A DNA stretch of 64,000 bases from contig NZ_AUCV01000001.1 of the NCBI RefSeq assembly GCF_000429945.1, positions 62,001 to 126,000 of the forward strand, in the 5' to 3' direction. The notes under the pieces were generated by a model that saw nothing but the letters and a program-made list of their open reading frames with translations, made no database searches and was not told the DNA's origin. The DNA is from Desulfogranum japonicum DSM 18378. GTDB taxonomy: Bacteria; Desulfobacterota; Desulfobulbia; Desulfobulbales; Desulfobulbaceae. Made by a program: the position numbers and the translations under genes. Below, piece after piece: positions 9,575-18,312 of this stretch; position 1 is the stretch's first letter; every line of letters begins with the position of its first letter.

Positions 9575-10195
9575 CTAATCTTTACCAAAAACAAGTTTTC
9601 CCCCTAGATGGCCTGCAATACCGACCGTACCAAGAAGAACAAGCCCAAGCAAAGTAAAGAGTATTGCAGAGAGGCCTCCTGTTTCCAGGATTTCAGGTTG
9701 GGAATAACGCCAGATAATCAGTATACATAACAGCCCTGTACTGACCAGTGAGGCTCCTATTTTAATTTTAAATACCGATGTCATGGCACCTTTATATTTG
9801 TTCTGCCAGGTAATATAGCCGGTGTAAAGAACGAAAGGCATGTTGAGGAGAACAAAAATCAGGCTGTAAAAAGCTGCATGTCCAAAGGAAGGTGCCCCGA
9901 GAAGTCCGGCAATGAGAAGGAAAATAAAAATCATGGGAATAACCCCATTGGGTGTGTGAACACTGATTGGGTGGAGGTGAAATTTGAGAATGAGATCGGT
10001 TGCTCTTGCTATCAAGGTGGTTTTCGGAGGATCTGGCGCAGATTCCGGTACTATTTCTGCGGATGCAGTTTTTTCTGGCGCTTCTTCCACAACTTCAACA
10101 AAAGCACTGCTATCAGCTCCGCAAACCGGACATTCATCAGGCGGGGTATCTCCTTCATGGATATATCCACAGATTGTACACTCCCACTTTTTCAT
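9575..10195 (-). CDS. Membrane-anchored rubredoxin-like protein (rubredoxin domain plus DUF2231-type membrane domain)
   Basis: The start is ATG 10195, with AAGGAGAT correctly spaced upstream; the longer open frame to 10429 has no ribosome site. The 206-residue product begins with a rubredoxin-like fold (MKKWECTICGY, then CPVCGA at about residues 6-29). An acidic/proline-rich linker follows (30-62), then four membrane helices beginning with HLHPISVHTPNGVIP, which resembles the HPxxVHFP motif of DUF2231. The rubredoxin domain should carry one mononuclear Fe(Cys)4 and face the cytoplasm. A role passing electrons between the membrane and rubrerythrin is inferred from the neighbouring rbr gene and is not shown. 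Confidence 0.78.
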   Translation of the reverse strand: MKKWECTICGYIHEGDTPPDECPVCGADSSAFVEVVEEAPEKTASAEIVPESAPDPPKTTLIARATDLILKFHLHPISVHTPNGVIPMIFIFLLIAGLLGAPSFGHAAFYSLIFVLLNMPFVLYTGYITWQNKYKGAMTSVFKIKIGASLVSTGLLCILIIWRYSQPEILETGGLSAILFTLLGLVLLGTVGIAGHLGGKLVFGKD

Positions 10196-10550
10196 AATGA
10201 TCTCCTTAAATATAAAAGTTTGCACTGAAAGATATATGCCTGTGACAGGCAGAGATCTTGCACTATCGATTCCTGGAAAGCTGCTTTGTTTTTTGCCAAA
10301 TGATATACTTGGCCTTGTTGTATAAGCGATCAGAAAGTGTGGAGCATGCTGCTGAGAGTAATACAGGGGCCACCGTCTATGGAGAAGGAAGGTAATTTCC
10401 ATGGTGACGTCTGTTTCTGGCTTGCGCAAGCCTGCAGTATGAATATGGTAGACATTGTTTGCAGTATCTCAGCTCATGCTACAACTGCCAAATCTATCAT
10501 AAATAATTTGAGAATAAAAGAATTATTCTCATTAAGGAATAATTAAGAAA
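10196..10550. other. Divergent promoter region between the rubredoxin fusion and srkA
   Basis: These 355 bases separate two divergently transcribed genes and hold both promoters. The only structured element I see is a 23-base inverted repeat at 10509-10531, listed separately. Confidence 0.4.
10509..10531. promoter_or_regulatory. Inverted repeat upstream of srkA (possible operator)
   Basis: TGAGAATAA, five bases, TTATTCTCA form a perfect 9-5-9 inverted repeat ending 19 bases before the srkA start. Position and symmetry suggest a repressor site. The half-site loosely resembles Fur-type GATAAT, but the 5-base spacing is not the usual Fur architecture. Confidence 0.4.
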
Positions 10551-11597
10551 ATGAATGGTAACACTTCTTCCATGTATACGTATGATATCACGCCAGATGG
10601 AAAAGAAAAGGAAATATCTTCATTGTTTCAAACTCTTACACCGGATTCCATTCTGGAGCATGCAGAAGGTTTCCTTGGACGCTACTTATCCAATTTCTGC
10701 CGTCCACTGAACAGTTATATCAACAGGGTATATGAGTTGGAAGATGAAGATGGAGAAAGAATCATAATAAAATTTTACAGGCCTGGCAGGTGGAGGTGTG
10801 AGGCAATAAGAGAGGAGCATGAGTTTCTGCAGGAACTTGCCGAGGGAGAGGTTCCGGTTATTTCACCCCTGGAAGGGCAGAATGCAGACACCATGGGAAA
10901 TTTTGGAGACATTCATTTTGCCATGTTTCCCAAAAAAGGCGGCCGCTATGTGGATGAACTGAATCAGGAGCAATGGCAGGCTTTGGGCAGGCTTCTGGGG
11001 CGCGCACACATGATAGGTGCCGGAGCCACCTGTGCATATCGTCCTGTTCTCCATCCTGAACAATCGGTCCAAAGTCATTTAAAGTATATACTGGAGAGCC
11101 AATTGCTCCCCCGTGATCTGGAGACAGAGTATCACCGCGTGGTGAAGGAATTTATTACATTGGCCACTCCTTTGTTTCAAAACAGTGAACAGATTCGTAT
11201 CCATGCTGATTGTCATTCGGGCAATCTGATTTTTCGTCCGGACGAAGGGTATTACCTGATAGATCTGGATGATATGGCAGTCGGACCGCCTGTACAGGAT
11301 TTCTGGATGCTTCTGCCCGGAGATCGCTACCAGGCACAGACTGAACTCAACTGGCTTTTGGATGGTTATGAAACCTTTCGGGAGTTTGACTATGGGAGTC
11401 TACGTCTCATTGAACCATTGAGAGCTATGCGCTTTATTCATTACACGGCATGGTGTGCATACCAGGTAAATGCCGATGGCCAGGCTACAGTGGTTCCTGA
11501 TTTTGGCACACGAAGCTATTGGCAGAAAGAGATACAAGATCTGATTGATCAGATAAAAGTGATTGAAAAGGCTCAACAGGAGGGACATGCCTTCTGA
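10551..11597 (+). CDS. srkA: Stress-response serine/threonine protein kinase SrkA (YihE/RdoA family)
   Basis: This 348-residue protein is close to the E. coli length of 328. The kinase-like fold is clear: IIIKFYRPGRW with the ATP-binding lysine, the catalytic loop RIHADCHSGNL, and the metal-binding YLIDLDDMAVGP. The family-typical QDFWMLLPGD and IEPLRAMRFIHYTAW motifs follow. In E. coli SrkA counters stress-induced programmed cell death and is linked to the Cpx response (family knowledge). It acts in the cytoplasm; the substrate here is unknown. It is preceded by a possible operator and followed by a long inverted repeat (11638-11720). Confidence 0.9.
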   Translation: MNGNTSSMYTYDITPDGKEKEISSLFQTLTPDSILEHAEGFLGRYLSNFCRPLNSYINRVYELEDEDGERIIIKFYRPGRWRCEAIREEHEFLQELAEGEVPVISPLEGQNADTMGNFGDIHFAMFPKKGGRYVDELNQEQWQALGRLLGRAHMIGAGATCAYRPVLHPEQSVQSHLKYILESQLLPRDLETEYHRVVKEFITLATPLFQNSEQIRIHADCHSGNLIFRPDEGYYLIDLDDMAVGPPVQDFWMLLPGDRYQAQTELNWLLDGYETFREFDYGSLRLIEPLRAMRFIHYTAWCAYQVNADGQATVVPDFGTRSYWQKEIQDLIDQIKVIEKAQQEGHAF

Positions 11598-11637
11598 AGG
11601 CCAACTTGTGTAAGGGAGTCATTTCATATCCTTGGAG

Positions 11638-11720
11638 CCCCTGCAAAAGAAGGATGTTTGTGGTGGATGTAACGGGTTGTTCGTGTTGTATCATTCTGAT
11701 TTTATAGCTTTTTGCAGGGG
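11638..11720. repeat. Long inverted repeat downstream of srkA
   Basis: CCCCTGCAAAA at 11638-11648 pairs perfectly with TTTTGCAGGGG at 11710-11720 across a 61-base interval. It lies in the 377-base gap between srkA and the pseudopilin gene, which otherwise shows nothing I can support. It could act as an extended terminator or be a remnant of a small inverted-repeat element. Confidence 0.4.
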
Positions 11721-11974
11721 TGTCTGCCGGGGCTGTCTCCAGAGGGAAGCCAATGATGAAGTAAGCAATATGGCTACATTTAAATTTTGACAAGAAGGAG
11801 AAAGAATATATATCATCAAAAGAGAGTCTTTTATCATGGCGGTTTTTTTCCAATACTCCATAGTGCAAATTCTTGCATTTTCTCTGGTGTTATTTATGTG
11901 TTTTATATGGAGTAACTATAAGTTTTACCAGAAGAAGTTGCTGTTGTTTGTTGTTGGAGGTTTATTCAGTCTTT

Positions 11975-12484
11975 GTGGTTCGAGTCATTTATACTGTGAA
12001 ATTGCGTAGTCATACTTGGTCAAATTTTTCTTTGCAACAGGTCGGTTTTACCCTCCTTGAGCTTATGGTAGTAATTGCCCTGATCGCCACCCTTGCTGCC
12101 ATAGCCTATCCCAGGTATGCAAGTTATCTCCAGTCCAAGGATAAAGACGCTGCCATCAGGCAGATGCGCGAAATCGAAGTTAAGGTTACCGCCTACTATG
12201 CTCTTTACGGAATATACCCTGCCACACTGCAGCAGGCAGGATATGATGTCGGCCAACCCATAGATCCATGGGGCAATCAGTACGTGTATTATCCCATGGA
12301 TAATGTTCCGGCTGGCGTTAATATCCGCAAGGATAAATCTTTGCACCCGGTGAATACGGATTTTGATCTCTATTCCATGGGCGTGGATGGACAAAGTAAG
12401 GCTCCGTTTACCGCTGCAGCCAGCCGTGATGATATAGTTCGCTGTAATAACGGAGGATATTACGGGTATGCTGAGGACTATTAA
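11975..12484 (+). CDS. Type II secretion/type IV pilin-like pseudopilin (GspG-like)
   Basis: The protein has a class III prepilin signal: a basic leader, then the peptidase site VG^FTLLELMVVIALIATLAA, with Glu at +5 and a hydrophobic helix. The globular part (DPWGNQYVYYP, then DFDLYSMGVDGQ) is the GspG-type calcium-loop region. Prepilin peptidase would cleave after Gly and the mature subunit would sit in the inner membrane or a pseudopilus. The start is uncertain: GTG 11975 is 14 bases after GGAGG (11956-11960), and GTG 11996 would give a shorter leader. No other secretion genes are near. The stop overlaps the HD-GYP gene by 17 bases. Confidence 0.8.
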   Translation: MVRVIYTVKLRSHTWSNFSLQQVGFTLLELMVVIALIATLAAIAYPRYASYLQSKDKDAAIRQMREIEVKVTAYYALYGIYPATLQQAGYDVGQPIDPWGNQYVYYPMDNVPAGVNIRKDKSLHPVNTDFDLYSMGVDGQSKAPFTAAASRDDIVRCNNGGYYGYAEDY

Positions 12485-14597
12485 CAGCAGACTCAATTTT
12501 GACTGGACCTTTTCTTTTTTGCGCTCCCGTATAGCCAGGCGTTTTCTCTTTTTATTTCTGACATGTGCTTTTGTCCCTACTGTTTTCCTTTTTGTTTATT
12601 CCCTTCATGCAGTGGAAAAAGAGATAGAAGAGCAGCGCTACATCCAACTTGAGCGGGACAGCAAAGCCTATGGGATGGCATTGCTGGATCGTCTTAAGCA
12701 CATCTGTGACCTCCTGTTGCTCACTTCTGACACCATATTTGACCATGGACAGCTACGGGATCAGAAAAGCAAAGCCTTTTACACCCAGCTTGAAGATACT
12801 TTTGTCGGCATTTCGATGGTAAGCCTTTCAGGTACAGGTACCTTGCTGATGGGAGAGTTGAATCTTGCCCCGATTCGTAGCGAGGTGCAGCATTATTTAT
12901 CCGGGGAGTTCCTGAAACCCATGCTGTATGCCTTTTCCCATGGAGACGAAGGCTTTTCTGTGTATGTCTTGTATCCCGGTACCATGCAAAATGGAGTAAA
13001 GATGGTACTGATTGCCCAGGCCAGGCATGATGTCTTATGGGGAACCGGTAATTTTTCTGTCCTCCCGGCCCAGACCGAGTTGGCCGTTTATGAGGGGAAA
13101 AGACAAATAGTTGCAACCCCGGAATTGGCCGGGCAAGAGGATGTTCGCGCATCCTTTGGGGAACTCGCTTCCCTGGAGAGGCGATTACTGTTTACATTAC
13201 AGGAAGAAGAATATGTCGCTGCCTGTTGGCCGTTGTTCCTGACTTCACATTTCGAGGCGTCAACCTGGACAATTCTTCTTGCCCAGAAACGGGACTATGC
13301 CCTTAAAACCATAATTGAATTCAAGCGGGTTTTTCCCCTGATTATCCTTTGTATGGTGTGGGTTGTTCTGTTTTTTTCACTTAATTCCATTCGACGAACG
13401 TTGGAACCTCTGGCAGAGCTTCGGGCCGGAACCCTGCGGATCATGTCGGGAAACCTTGCATCTCCGGTCCGTATCAGCAGCAACGATGAATTCGGGGAAC
13501 TTGGCAGGTCGTTTAATAAAATGAGTAAACAGCTCCATCGTCAGATGAATACACTGACGGTGATTGACCGCATTGACAGAGCCATCCTCAGTTCCTTGGA
13601 TGTTCATGAAATTATTACAAGGGCCCTGATTATGATGCGGAAACATTTCGGCTGTACGCGTTCGTATTTCAGCCGCCTGGCCGATACCAATCAGGTGCAG
13701 GTTTTTGCCCTGGAGCATCTGGACCAAAAGTATCCCAAGGTATTCAACTGGCCGATGCGCAATCCTGCGTTTCGAACCTTGATGGAGAAAGGGAGCGGAA
13801 AAGATAAGCTGAGTCCGGGGTGTTGTCCTTCCTTTCTTCTAGATAGAGGTGTGGAAGTAAACGACAGACTTTATAGTTTTCCAATACGGAATCAAGGCCA
13901 GATTGTCGGAGTTATTATTTTAGAAATACCTTTTGAACAGCAGGATGAGGTTGACGATGTGTTGTCTCAGATTCGACAGGTTGCAGATCAGCTGGGCATA
14001 GCCCTTGGCAATGCTCGGTTGGTTCACAACCTGGAACGTCTGAGTATCGGAACGGTAGAGGCACTGGCCAGGACTGTTGATGCAAAGTCCGAGTGGACAG
14101 CAGGGCATTCTGAGCGCGTGGCAAAGCTTGCTGTGCAACTGGCAGCAATCATGGGATGTACCCCGTCGGAACAGGAGCTTCTTTATCGTGGAGGCTTACT
14201 GCACGATATCGGAAAAATCGGCATTCCTCTGTTGATCTTGGATAAGCCGGGGAAATTAGATAAAGACGAATATGAGACTATTAAAAAACATCCTGTTATG
14301 GGAGGGAAAATTCTGGAACCCATTGATGCCTATCAGGATATTCTAAAAATAGTTGTTCAGCATCATGAGCGTTATGATGGCAAGGGATACCCTTTTGGCT
14401 TGAAGGGTGACGCCATTGATCCTTTGGCGCGAATCTTATCTGTGGCTGATGTTTATGATGCACTTATAACCAGCCGGCCGTATCGCGATGGCTGGCCTGA
14501 GGAAGAGGTTACGGCTTTCATGCAAGCGAATTCTGGTGTTATGTTTCAGCCGGACGTGGTTGATGCCCTGATGGTAGCTGTAACTCATGAATCATAG
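12468..14597 (+). CDS. Membrane HD-GYP domain protein with HAMP and GAF-like region (predicted c-di-GMP phosphodiesterase)
   Basis: This 709-residue protein has a membrane helix at about 25-47 and an extracytoplasmic sensor region to about 280. A second helix lies at about 285-305, followed by a HAMP region (LEPLAELRAGTLRIMSGN), a GAF-like region (about 365-520) and a C-terminal HD-GYP domain. The metal-binding HD pair is His579-Asp580 in LLHDIGKIG, and the signature HHERYDGKGYP lies at about 632-642, so the c-di-GMP hydrolase site looks intact. GGAGG at 12452-12456 precedes the ATG. It overlaps the pseudopilin gene by 17 bases, suggesting coupled expression and a link between the signal and surface structures. 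The 3' end overlaps the convergent exonuclease gene by 13 bases. Confidence 0.9.
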   Translation: MLRTINSRLNFDWTFSFLRSRIARRFLFLFLTCAFVPTVFLFVYSLHAVEKEIEEQRYIQLERDSKAYGMALLDRLKHICDLLLLTSDTIFDHGQLRDQKSKAFYTQLEDTFVGISMVSLSGTGTLLMGELNLAPIRSEVQHYLSGEFLKPMLYAFSHGDEGFSVYVLYPGTMQNGVKMVLIAQARHDVLWGTGNFSVLPAQTELAVYEGKRQIVATPELAGQEDVRASFGELASLERRLLFTLQEEEYVAACWPLFLTSHFEASTWTILLAQKRDYALKTIIEFKRVFPLIILCMVWVVLFFSLNSIRRTLEPLAELRAGTLRIMSGNLASPVRISSNDEFGELGRSFNKMSKQLHRQMNTLTVIDRIDRAILSSLDVHEIITRALIMMRKHFGCTRSYFSRLADTNQVQVFALEHLDQKYPKVFNWPMRNPAFRTLMEKGSGKDKLSPGCCPSFLLDRGVEVNDRLYSFPIRNQGQIVGVIILEIPFEQQDEVDDVLSQIRQVADQLGIALGNARLVHNLERLSIGTVEALARTVDAKSEWTAGHSERVAKLAVQLAAIMGCTPSEQELLYRGGLLHDIGKIGIPLLILDKPGKLDKDEYETIKKHPVMGGKILEPIDAYQDILKIVVQHHERYDGKGYPFGLKGDAIDPLARILSVADVYDALITSRPYRDGWPEEEVTAFMQANSGVMFQPDVVDALMVAVTHES

Positions 14598-15238
14598 TGG
14601 GCGGTTGATTGCTGCTTTTTACGTATATCTGTGAGCTTCATATAGAGAAGTCTGCTGATCCAGGCATCTGTTGCTGCATAGCGGATCTGTTTTTCAGTCA
14701 GGTGAGGGTCAGACCAGTTCGTGGTGCGCACTGTTTTAGAGATACGCACTCCCAGAAGAACAGCTGCCAGGCCGCGCAGACCATGGTGGCGCATGCTCAG
14801 TTTTTTGCTGATATCGGCAAGATCAATGAACCCCTGAGGTCGAAAGTTGGCAACCTGCTGCAATTGTTCAGCGTCAAATTTTACGGCTACGCCTACTTTT
14901 TTCATCTGGCGGTCGCTTAGCAGTGCTGCCAGAGATCCTGGAATTCCAAGTTGCTGCAATTTAAACAGAAAAACTTCGTGTTCCGTTGCAAGCTGCATGA
15001 GCGAAGGTGGATAAGATTGTCCTTTGCGAAAGGCCGGTCTGGTTTCAGTATCAAAGCCAAGAACATCTGTTGTGCGCAGTGATTCCAGTGCCTGGCACAG
15101 TTCCGATTCTGTGCTGATAACATGCACAGGTCCTTCCCATCTGGTCAGAGGAAGGTCGTTTATCTCGTCTTTCAGAAGTCTTACTCCTAACTGCCCTTTG
15201 GGGGTCCTGCGTATCTGGTGAATCTGAAGATCCTGCAT
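14585..15238 (-). CDS. 3'-5' exonuclease domain protein (RNase D-like, DEDDy)
   Basis: This 217-residue protein consists of essentially one DEDD exonuclease domain. Exo I is LGFDTETRPAF (Asp/Glu at about 60-62), Exo II lies in GVAVKFDAEQL, and Exo III is RYAATDAWISRLLY with the Tyr-x3-Asp arrangement of the DEDDy group. It lacks the HRDC domains of RNase D, so it is a stand-alone nuclease of the kind involved in RNA or DNA end trimming. No Shine-Dalgarno is evident at the ATG. It lies 14 bases downstream of the MFS gene on the same strand and converges with the HD-GYP gene, overlapping it by 13 bases. Confidence 0.85.
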   Translation of the reverse strand: MQDLQIHQIRRTPKGQLGVRLLKDEINDLPLTRWEGPVHVISTESELCQALESLRTTDVLGFDTETRPAFRKGQSYPPSLMQLATEHEVFLFKLQQLGIPGSLAALLSDRQMKKVGVAVKFDAEQLQQVANFRPQGFIDLADISKKLSMRHHGLRGLAAVLLGVRISKTVRTTNWSDPHLTEKQIRYAATDAWISRLLYMKLTDIRKKQQSTAHYDS

Positions 15239-15252
15239 AACTACTTTTTTTT

Positions 15253-16404
15253 CTACTCATGAGGCTGTCGGATAGTGAAATCCGGTATTTTTTGTACAGC
15301 CACGAGTGAAAACATACTCATGACCGCTCCTGCCAGGAATGGTATACGATAATCAATCATCCAGATTATTCCACCCAAAGCAGGGATAACAACTGCTGCA
15401 ATATGGTTAATGGTGAATCCCACAGCCATTGATGGGGCGATATCTCTGGGATCACCTATTTTTTGGAAGTAGGTCCGGATGGCCATGGAAAAATTGAACA
15501 GGATGTGATCAATGATATACATACAGGTGACAAACAGCTTCGAGTCGCTATAGCCGTAGGCACAAAAAACAATAATCAATCCGGCATATTCCAGGGACAG
15601 CACTTTTCTTTCCCCATACTTCAGAATAGTACGTCCGATTAAGGGATTAAGAAAATAATTGACCACATTGTTGAACATGAACAATATGGTGACTTCCTGT
15701 ACCGTAAAAGAGAATTTCTTTACCAATAAAAAGATAGAAAAGGCAACAAAGATTTGTCGGCGTGCACCTGCCATAAAGGTCAAAAAGTAGTACAGAGAGT
15801 ACTTTCGGCGCAGAACCATTCTTTTTCTCTGTGGAGGCAGTCTTTTGTCGGTAGGATCCCGAAAAAGTGCCCAGAAGCCTGCCAAGGCAACGCAACCACC
15901 CAGGAAGAGATAGACTGTTTTGTATTCTGTGAACTGATCCAGACACAAAACCAGACCACTGGTGATAATCGCTGCAGCAGCAGCCAGGCTGCGCAGGCGC
16001 CCGAAAACCACGGGTGATACGTGCCGGTCAAAATACTGTAAGATAAGAGATTGATTCATGGTTTCGTAATAATGGAAACCAAAGCTCATCAACAAGGTGG
16101 TGCAGATAAGACCAGTGTAACTTGGGAGCAGGCCGGTCGCAGCAGTACCGCAACCCAATGCTATGATAGAGATTGCTGCGATCTTATGTTCCTTGAAAAG
16201 CAGCATGATATAAATGGCCAGCAAAGCGAGAAAACCAGGGATTTCACGAATAGACTGGATAATGCCAACCTGTTGACCGTTAAGTCCGGCAATTTCAACG
16301 GCAAAATTGTTAAAAAGAATCATCCATGTCTGCAGGCCTACTACCGAAGCGATTGTCAGAACGGTAAGAAAGCGCATCATGGCGCGTTGTTCGGGGGTAT
16401 TCAT
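15253..16404 (-). CDS. MFS transporter
   Basis: This 383-residue polytopic protein has about 10-12 membrane helices and a central basic cytoplasmic loop (DPTDKRLPPQRKRMVLRRK) dividing it into two halves, as in the major facilitator superfamily. The substrate cannot be read from the sequence. The first half has the feature FGFHYYETMNQSLILQYF in a helix, with histidine and tyrosines inside the membrane. It is followed on the same strand by the exonuclease gene after 14 bases. It is slightly shorter than typical 12-helix MFS members (400-450). Confidence 0.8.
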   Translation of the reverse strand: MNTPEQRAMMRFLTVLTIASVVGLQTWMILFNNFAVEIAGLNGQQVGIIQSIREIPGFLALLAIYIMLLFKEHKIAAISIIALGCGTAATGLLPSYTGLICTTLLMSFGFHYYETMNQSLILQYFDRHVSPVVFGRLRSLAAAAAIITSGLVLCLDQFTEYKTVYLFLGGCVALAGFWALFRDPTDKRLPPQRKRMVLRRKYSLYYFLTFMAGARRQIFVAFSIFLLVKKFSFTVQEVTILFMFNNVVNYFLNPLIGRTILKYGERKVLSLEYAGLIIVFCAYGYSDSKLFVTCMYIIDHILFNFSMAIRTYFQKIGDPRDIAPSMAVGFTINHIAAVVIPALGGIIWMIDYRIPFLAGAVMSMFSLVAVQKIPDFTIRQPHE

Positions 16405-16558
16405 GGGTATACATCACAGAAGAGGAAAATCAGAAGAACTATACTCGTTGCATACTACTCAATTTGTACAAGAATGGCGAGGGAAGGGTGAGGTATCCTT
16501 GGTGGCTGTATATGTCCTGGGATGAATTGATTACGTAATATCAGCGTTGGCAGAGTAC

Positions 16559-18271
16559 TCATCTGGAACAAACTACGTTTCTCCCTGCTTTTTTTGCATC
16601 ATATAGGGCCTGATCACAACGGTTGATAAAGTCTCCTGACTGATCAGTTAGTTGGTATTGGGTGACACCGAAGCTGCAGGTGATTTGTTTTTGAATTGAG
16701 AAGGTGTAATCACTGATTTTCCTGCGCAGTTTTTCTGCTATTTGTCTGGCCTGGTCCTGGTCGGTTTCAGAAAGAAGCAGAGCAAATTTTACTCTCCCCC
16801 AACGAACCACCAGGTCAGACTTCCTGGTATTACAGGCAACGAGCCGAGCCAACGGCCTGAGTACTTGATCTCCTTTAAGGGGGGCCAGGATGTCGTCTCC
16901 CTGTTTAACATTGTCTATATCAAAGAGAATTAAAGAAAGATTCGATCCATATCTCTTTGTCCTGTAAAATTCTTTAGTTAACTGCTGATTAAAATGCCGC
17001 CGGTTGGCAATTCCGGTGAGGCGGTCTGTGGTTGCCTGTTTCTGCAGATTTTTGTTAACCTGTCTTAATTTATCGTTTTGCCTGGCTTGAATTTCCTTGT
17101 AGCCTTCAATCAATCCGCTGATTGTCTTGGTCAACATGAAGGCAACGCCTGTCACGAGTAAAAAAAACACGCAGAACAGGAATGAAAAGAGCAATGTTTT
17201 TTTCTTTATTTCTTGAATGAATAGTTCTTTTTTTGCTGTGAGCAGTTCCTCCATGTCATCCAGGTATACCCCTCTGGCCACTATCCAGTTCCATTTGGGG
17301 TACAGCTTGAAGTAACTGAGTTTTTTCTGGGGGGTGGTTTGCCCTTTTTGAGGATACCAGTAGGATATCAGGGCATCGCCCTGTTTACGGATATCTTGGA
17401 GAAACGCCTTGCGAAACGGTCTGCCGTGGATGTCTGTGTATTCATCCAAAAGGTGTTGGTTTTCCGACTCAGGACGGGCTGGATGAACCAGTATCTTTGC
17501 AAATGTATCGCCACCATGAATATCATTTACCTGATATACAAAGAAATAATCTGTGGACTCTTTGTGTGCTCCCTGTTTGAGATCGCCTATGACTTGGTGT
17601 TGTGCCTGATCAACAAGTTCGTCCAGATAGATACCCGAGCCTATGACCCAGTTCAGTTTTGGAAGTTTGGTGAGATAGGAGATTTTAGGGCCCACTTTCC
17701 GGGTTGCAGGATCCAGCCAGTCATAGCGGACAAATCTACTATCCTTTTTTTCAGCAAATTGTAGAATCGGATGCGGTGCGCTTTGTACTTCAGGGAAGGC
17801 CTGGGAAATGTACAGTCCTTCTTTCTCTGGAGCAGGAGGATAAAGGACGAGTCGTTCATCTGCGTCGTAAATAAAGTAATATCCACGTCCGTTGTTGAAT
17901 CTGATGGGGCGCAAGGTATCCAGAATAATCTTTTTGATTCTTTGTTTATTATATCTGACTGCATTTGCCCTGAGCAGGTTGTTGGCAATAGCTTTTGCTT
18001 CCAATATCCTGGTTTGTAAAACATGGCGCTGGTTTTGTTCTATCTGCTGTCGGTGTGTGTCTATATATTGGACCTGAAGATCTACAAGGCTGCGTAAGAG
18101 CAGTGTCTGCTGGCTGATATATTGAGCCTGAAAACTGTCCAGTTCTTCCTGTATGTCTCCATATTTATCAAAACTGTACAGAGCCAGGAATGATAAGCTC
18201 AATAACCCTACTATTGCTATAAGACAGATAAATACCGCTATTTTCAGATTGCTCTCGTTGAAGAGTTGCAT
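16559..18271 (-). CDS. Double-Cache membrane protein with degenerate GGDEF domain
   Basis: This 570-residue protein has a membrane helix at about 10-32, then a periplasmic region with two Cache-type modules (GRGYYFIYDADERLVLYP with LNWVIGSGIYLDEL, then a second ending WNWIVARGVYLDDM). A second helix and a GGDEF-family domain (about 410-570) follow. The active-site motif reads GRVKF at about 492-496 instead of GGDEF, so diguanylate cyclase activity is unlikely. The inhibitory-site motif RKSD five residues upstream is intact, so it may bind c-di-GMP as a receptor (inference). I chose ATG 18271; an upstream GTG at 18343 lies inside a mobile repeat. AAGGGAG is 12 bases upstream of this ATG. Confidence 0.85.
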   Translation of the reverse strand: MQLFNESNLKIAVFICLIAIVGLLSLSFLALYSFDKYGDIQEELDSFQAQYISQQTLLLRSLVDLQVQYIDTHRQQIEQNQRHVLQTRILEAKAIANNLLRANAVRYNKQRIKKIILDTLRPIRFNNGRGYYFIYDADERLVLYPPAPEKEGLYISQAFPEVQSAPHPILQFAEKKDSRFVRYDWLDPATRKVGPKISYLTKLPKLNWVIGSGIYLDELVDQAQHQVIGDLKQGAHKESTDYFFVYQVNDIHGGDTFAKILVHPARPESENQHLLDEYTDIHGRPFRKAFLQDIRKQGDALISYWYPQKGQTTPQKKLSYFKLYPKWNWIVARGVYLDDMEELLTAKKELFIQEIKKKTLLFSFLFCVFFLLVTGVAFMLTKTISGLIEGYKEIQARQNDKLRQVNKNLQKQATTDRLTGIANRRHFNQQLTKEFYRTKRYGSNLSLILFDIDNVKQGDDILAPLKGDQVLRPLARLVACNTRKSDLVVRWGRVKFALLLSETDQDQARQIAEKLRRKISDYTFSIQKQITCSFGVTQYQLTDQSGDFINRCDQALYDAKKAGRNVVCSR

Positions 18272-18312
18272 GAAGGCGATACGCTCCCTTATAAAATGTA
18301 TAAATCCCTGGG

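Noticed and set aside
11485-11868. 127-codon minus-strand frame after srkA
   Set aside because: It overlaps the 3' end of srkA, has no ribosome site or recognisable domain, and its composition looks non-coding.
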